Source: Lichenicola sp965198655 (GTDB lineage Bacteria; Pseudomonadota; Alphaproteobacteria; Acetobacterales; Acetobacteraceae). Taken from it: a stretch of DNA of 64,000 nt. The stretch's first letter is position 1. Every line of letters starts with the position of its first letter. The stretch is from assembly GCA_965198655.1 (NCBI GenBank), contig OZ240668.1, positions 3,286,001 through 3,350,000 of the forward strand, written 5' to 3'. The position numbers were made by a program, and so were the translations under genes. Under the pieces are notes generated by a model. The model saw nothing but the letters and a program-made list of their open reading frames with translations, ran no database searches and had not been told where the DNA came from. Shown in pieces: positions 62,126 through 64,000 of the stretch.

Positions 62126-64000
62126 TCACGAACGTCCGGACACGGCATCGGTCGCCACCACCGCGACGTGATGGTCGACGCCGAGCCAGGCGCCGCTGCC
62201 GCGCTCGCGCCAGGTGAACACCACGCTGCTGCCGTCGGGAAGGGCGGCGGTGGGCAGCTCGGCCACGAAGATGCCGGGCCCCGCCTGCACCACCGGGGTG
62301 TCCTGGATGCGCACCCAGCCGTCGTCGCTCCAATGCAGATCGGCGGCGACCGGCAGCTCGATCCGAAGCTGGCGTCCCTGCGGCATCTCACGCAGCTCGT
62401 GCTCGTGGCGCCAGCGGGCGATCCGCGACGGCCGGACGGATCCGTAGCGCGCGGCTGCATGGGGAGGCCGGTCGAACAGGACGCCGTCGGCGATCGAGCG
62501 AAGCAGCCGGACGTGCTCGGCGTGGGTCCAGAGATGCGGCATCACCATGCCGCCGCGCCCGCCCGGGGCTTCGATCCGCTCCGGCAGCATGCCGCCCTCG
62601 CCGGCGCAGGCCTGCAGGCTCGACAGCAGGGCGCGCGCCTCGTCCGGTCGGCCTTGGAGCACCGCGAGCAAAGCGCGTTCCGCCGTCAGCACCGGCCGCG
62701 GCGGCTGCCCGGCCTCGCCGCGCACGCTCCAGGCCGGGCCGCCGGGAAGCTCCACACGCAGCTCGGCATCGACCGTGCGCAACGCGCGCAGCAGCCGGGG
62801 ATCGTCGGGCGACAGCACGCCGAGGCGCGGAAGCGAGACGATGTCCGGATCGGCCTCCGGCGCGTCGGCGGAGGCGGGCGAGCCCGGCTCGTCCAGCAGC
62901 GCTCCCAGCAGCTCGTGGATGCTGTCCGCGGTGTCCTCCAGGAAGCCGCGCAGGGCCGCGTCGCCGGCCTGTCCGGCCCAGGCGGCGGCGGCGAGCAGGG
63001 CCGCGATCTCGGTGCCGAGCGTGTGCAGCTTGAGGCCGTCGGTGCGGCCCCAGCGGTCCTGGCCGTCCAGCGGGTCGTGACGCGCCAGGCACAGCGCCGC
63101 CCGACGCACCATCGGCCAGTAGCGGCCGACCTCCTCCTCCGCCAGCGCGCCGGCCCGCAGCGCCAGGTCGGCCAGCAGCACCGGCTGGGCTATCTCGTCC
63201 AGTTGCAGCCCCTGCCAGGCGGCCATGCCGTCGGGCCAGAAGTTCTGCGGCCAGTGCCCGTCCGCTTCCTGCACGGTGCAGAGATAGGCGAGCGCCTCGC
63301 GCACCGGTGCTGCGTCGCCCGCGGCCAGCAGCGCGCCGGCGGCGGCGGCCACGTCCCGCCCGCGCACCAGGTGGCACGCCGCCGGGTAGGCGTCGTTCTG
63401 CAGCGCCGCCCACGGCACGCCGAGGCTGGCGATCCGGGCGCCGGGCACGGACGGGCATTCGTGGGTGCGTATCACCATCAGGCTGCTGCGATACGCGTCC
63501 CGGACCTCCGCGCCGGCATCCGCCCTGGCCTCCGCCTTGGCATCCACCGCCGCGTCGAGCGGCCGCATGGCCACGAGCCAGCGCTGCCACCCCGACGCAT
63601 ACGCCTCCTCCAGGCCCGCGAACGGCTCCAGCAGCGCCGCACGCGCCCGCATCGCCGCCTCGGTCCAGATCCGCCCGAACGCCAGCACCACCACCACGCC
63701 GTCGGGGCTCGCATCCAGCACCAGCTCGCCGGTCAGGGCGACGTTGCCGTTGAACGCGCGCTCGTACTGCCAGGCCATGTGACGGTGCCGGTGGAGGTCC
63801 TGCCAGCCGTCGCTGATCCCGGCATAGCCGGCCGAGCGGGCCAGCCAACCCGAGCTCGCCGCCAGCGCCACCGCGGTGCCCTGTGCCTCGGCGAACAGCA
63901 TCTGCACGCCCTTGTACTCGCCGATCCAGGCCGTCCCCATGCCGGTGACGTTGACCAGATGCGGCGCCAGCAGCGCGTGCAGGCGGAGCGGTGCGGCCGC
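62126..64000 (-). CDS. Glycoside hydrolase family 15 (glucoamylase-like), 5' end outside window
   Basis: The frame is open through the window edge, giving at least 624 residues, so the true N-terminus is missing. The (alpha/alpha)6 GH15 catalytic part shows GHWPQNFWPDGMAAWQGLQL with the putative general-acid glutamate just after (DEIAQP) and the general base in GGMLPERIEAPGG. The left edge begins LRLHALLAPHLVN. Glucoamylases release glucose from alpha-glucan ends. Near zwf it may supply glucose for the pentose phosphate route. Confidence 0.88.
   Translation of the reverse strand, partial: AAAPLRLHALLAPHLVNVTGMGTAWIGEYKGVQMLFAEAQGTAVALAASSGWLARSAGYAGISDGWQDLHRHRHMAWQYERAFNGNVALTGELVLDASPDGVVVVLAFGRIWTEAAMRARAALLEPFAGLEEAYASGWQRWLVAMRPLDAAVDAKAEARADAGAEVRDAYRSSLMVIRTHECPSVPGARIASLGVPWAALQNDAYPAACHLVRGRDVAAAAGALLAAGDAAPVREALAYLCTVQEADGHWPQNFWPDGMAAWQGLQLDEIAQPVLLADLALRAGALAEEEVGRYWPMVRRAALCLARHDPLDGQDRWGRTDGLKLHTLGTEIAALLAAAAWAGQAGDAALRGFLEDTADSIHELLGALLDEPGSPASADAPEADPDIVSLPRLGVLSPDDPRLLRALRTVDAELRVELPGGPAWSVRGEAGQPPRPVLTAERALLAVLQGRPDEARALLSSLQACAGEGGMLPERIEAPGGRGGMVMPHLWTHAEHVRLLRSIADGVLFDRPPHAAARYGSVRPSRIARWRHEHELREMPQGRQLRIELPVAADLHWSDDGWVRIQDTPVVQAGPGIFVAELPTAALPDGSSVVFTWRERGSGAWLGVDHHVAVVATDAVSGRS

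Overview
The window is GC-rich throughout (roughly 70% by eye) and its gene order and protein types fit an alphaproteobacterium of the Acetobacteraceae (Rhodospirillales). Pointers are a MucR-type regulator, an IHF beta subunit, GlnK-AmtB, PqiABC, a quinone-type pyruvate oxidase relative, a PaoABC-type molybdenum aldehyde oxidoreductase, a GH15 glucoamylase beside zwf, and a mdh-sucAB-lpd block with no sucCD in it. The family assignment is an inference from content; no rRNA is present.

Left part (1-15 kb): a partial MFS transporter, a ThDP-dependent pyruvate oxidase-like enzyme, ManC, two small unknown genes, ihfB and sppA, all on the minus strand. A TetR-family gene then diverges from a three-gene operon (carotenoid/stilbene oxygenase, VC0807-like membrane protein, coniferyl-aldehyde-type dehydrogenase), with a perfect inverted repeat in the shared promoter. 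After a palindromic repeat element come a MucR regulator, a run of small envelope proteins and an MscS channel with a C-terminal cyclic-nucleotide-like domain.

15-31 kb: a tightly coupled operon of a DUF2064 transferase, a GT87-like membrane glycosyltransferase, a radical SAM/SPASM protein and a GT2 enzyme; an inverted copy of the repeat; a SnoaL-like protein and a sulfotransferase; the paoABC-like operon; amtB-glnK; a UbiH-like monooxygenase and cysE; a DUF393 protein, a renalase-like flavoprotein, a DUF2256 protein and rlmB.

31-38 kb: tRNA-Tyr, tRNA-Gly (opposite strand), tRNA-Trp, secE and nusG, followed convergently by pqiC-pqiB-pqiA and then tRNA-Thr(CGT).

37.8-47.2 kb: an integrative element in tRNA-Thr. 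It is bounded by exact 47-bp repeats of the tRNA 3' part. It encodes a P4-type tyrosine integrase, an excisionase-like HTH protein, a DUF927 helicase/primase-like ATPase, a serine recombinase, a phage-virion-like small protein and several unknowns. Short GGGGCATCA repeats spaced 11 bp apart flank both att cores. The same repeat pair lies at the same distance beyond attR, and a third, degenerate att core follows about 0.9 kb later. This points to two elements once integrated in tandem, the outer one now mostly deleted.

Right part (47-64 kb): metallophosphoesterase, aldo/keto reductase, pdxJ-pdxA, a lipoyl-fused lpd, sucB, sucA, mdh, zapE, a small exported protein, a 2OG-Fe(II) oxygenase, zwf and a partial GH15 glucoamylase. 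Four mosaics of short palindromes (11.1, 19.2, 29.0 and 52.3 kb) share modules and form a dispersed repeat family. The most interesting regions are the tandem tRNA-Thr element with its phased integrase sites, the radical SAM/glycosyltransferase operon and the palindromic repeat family.
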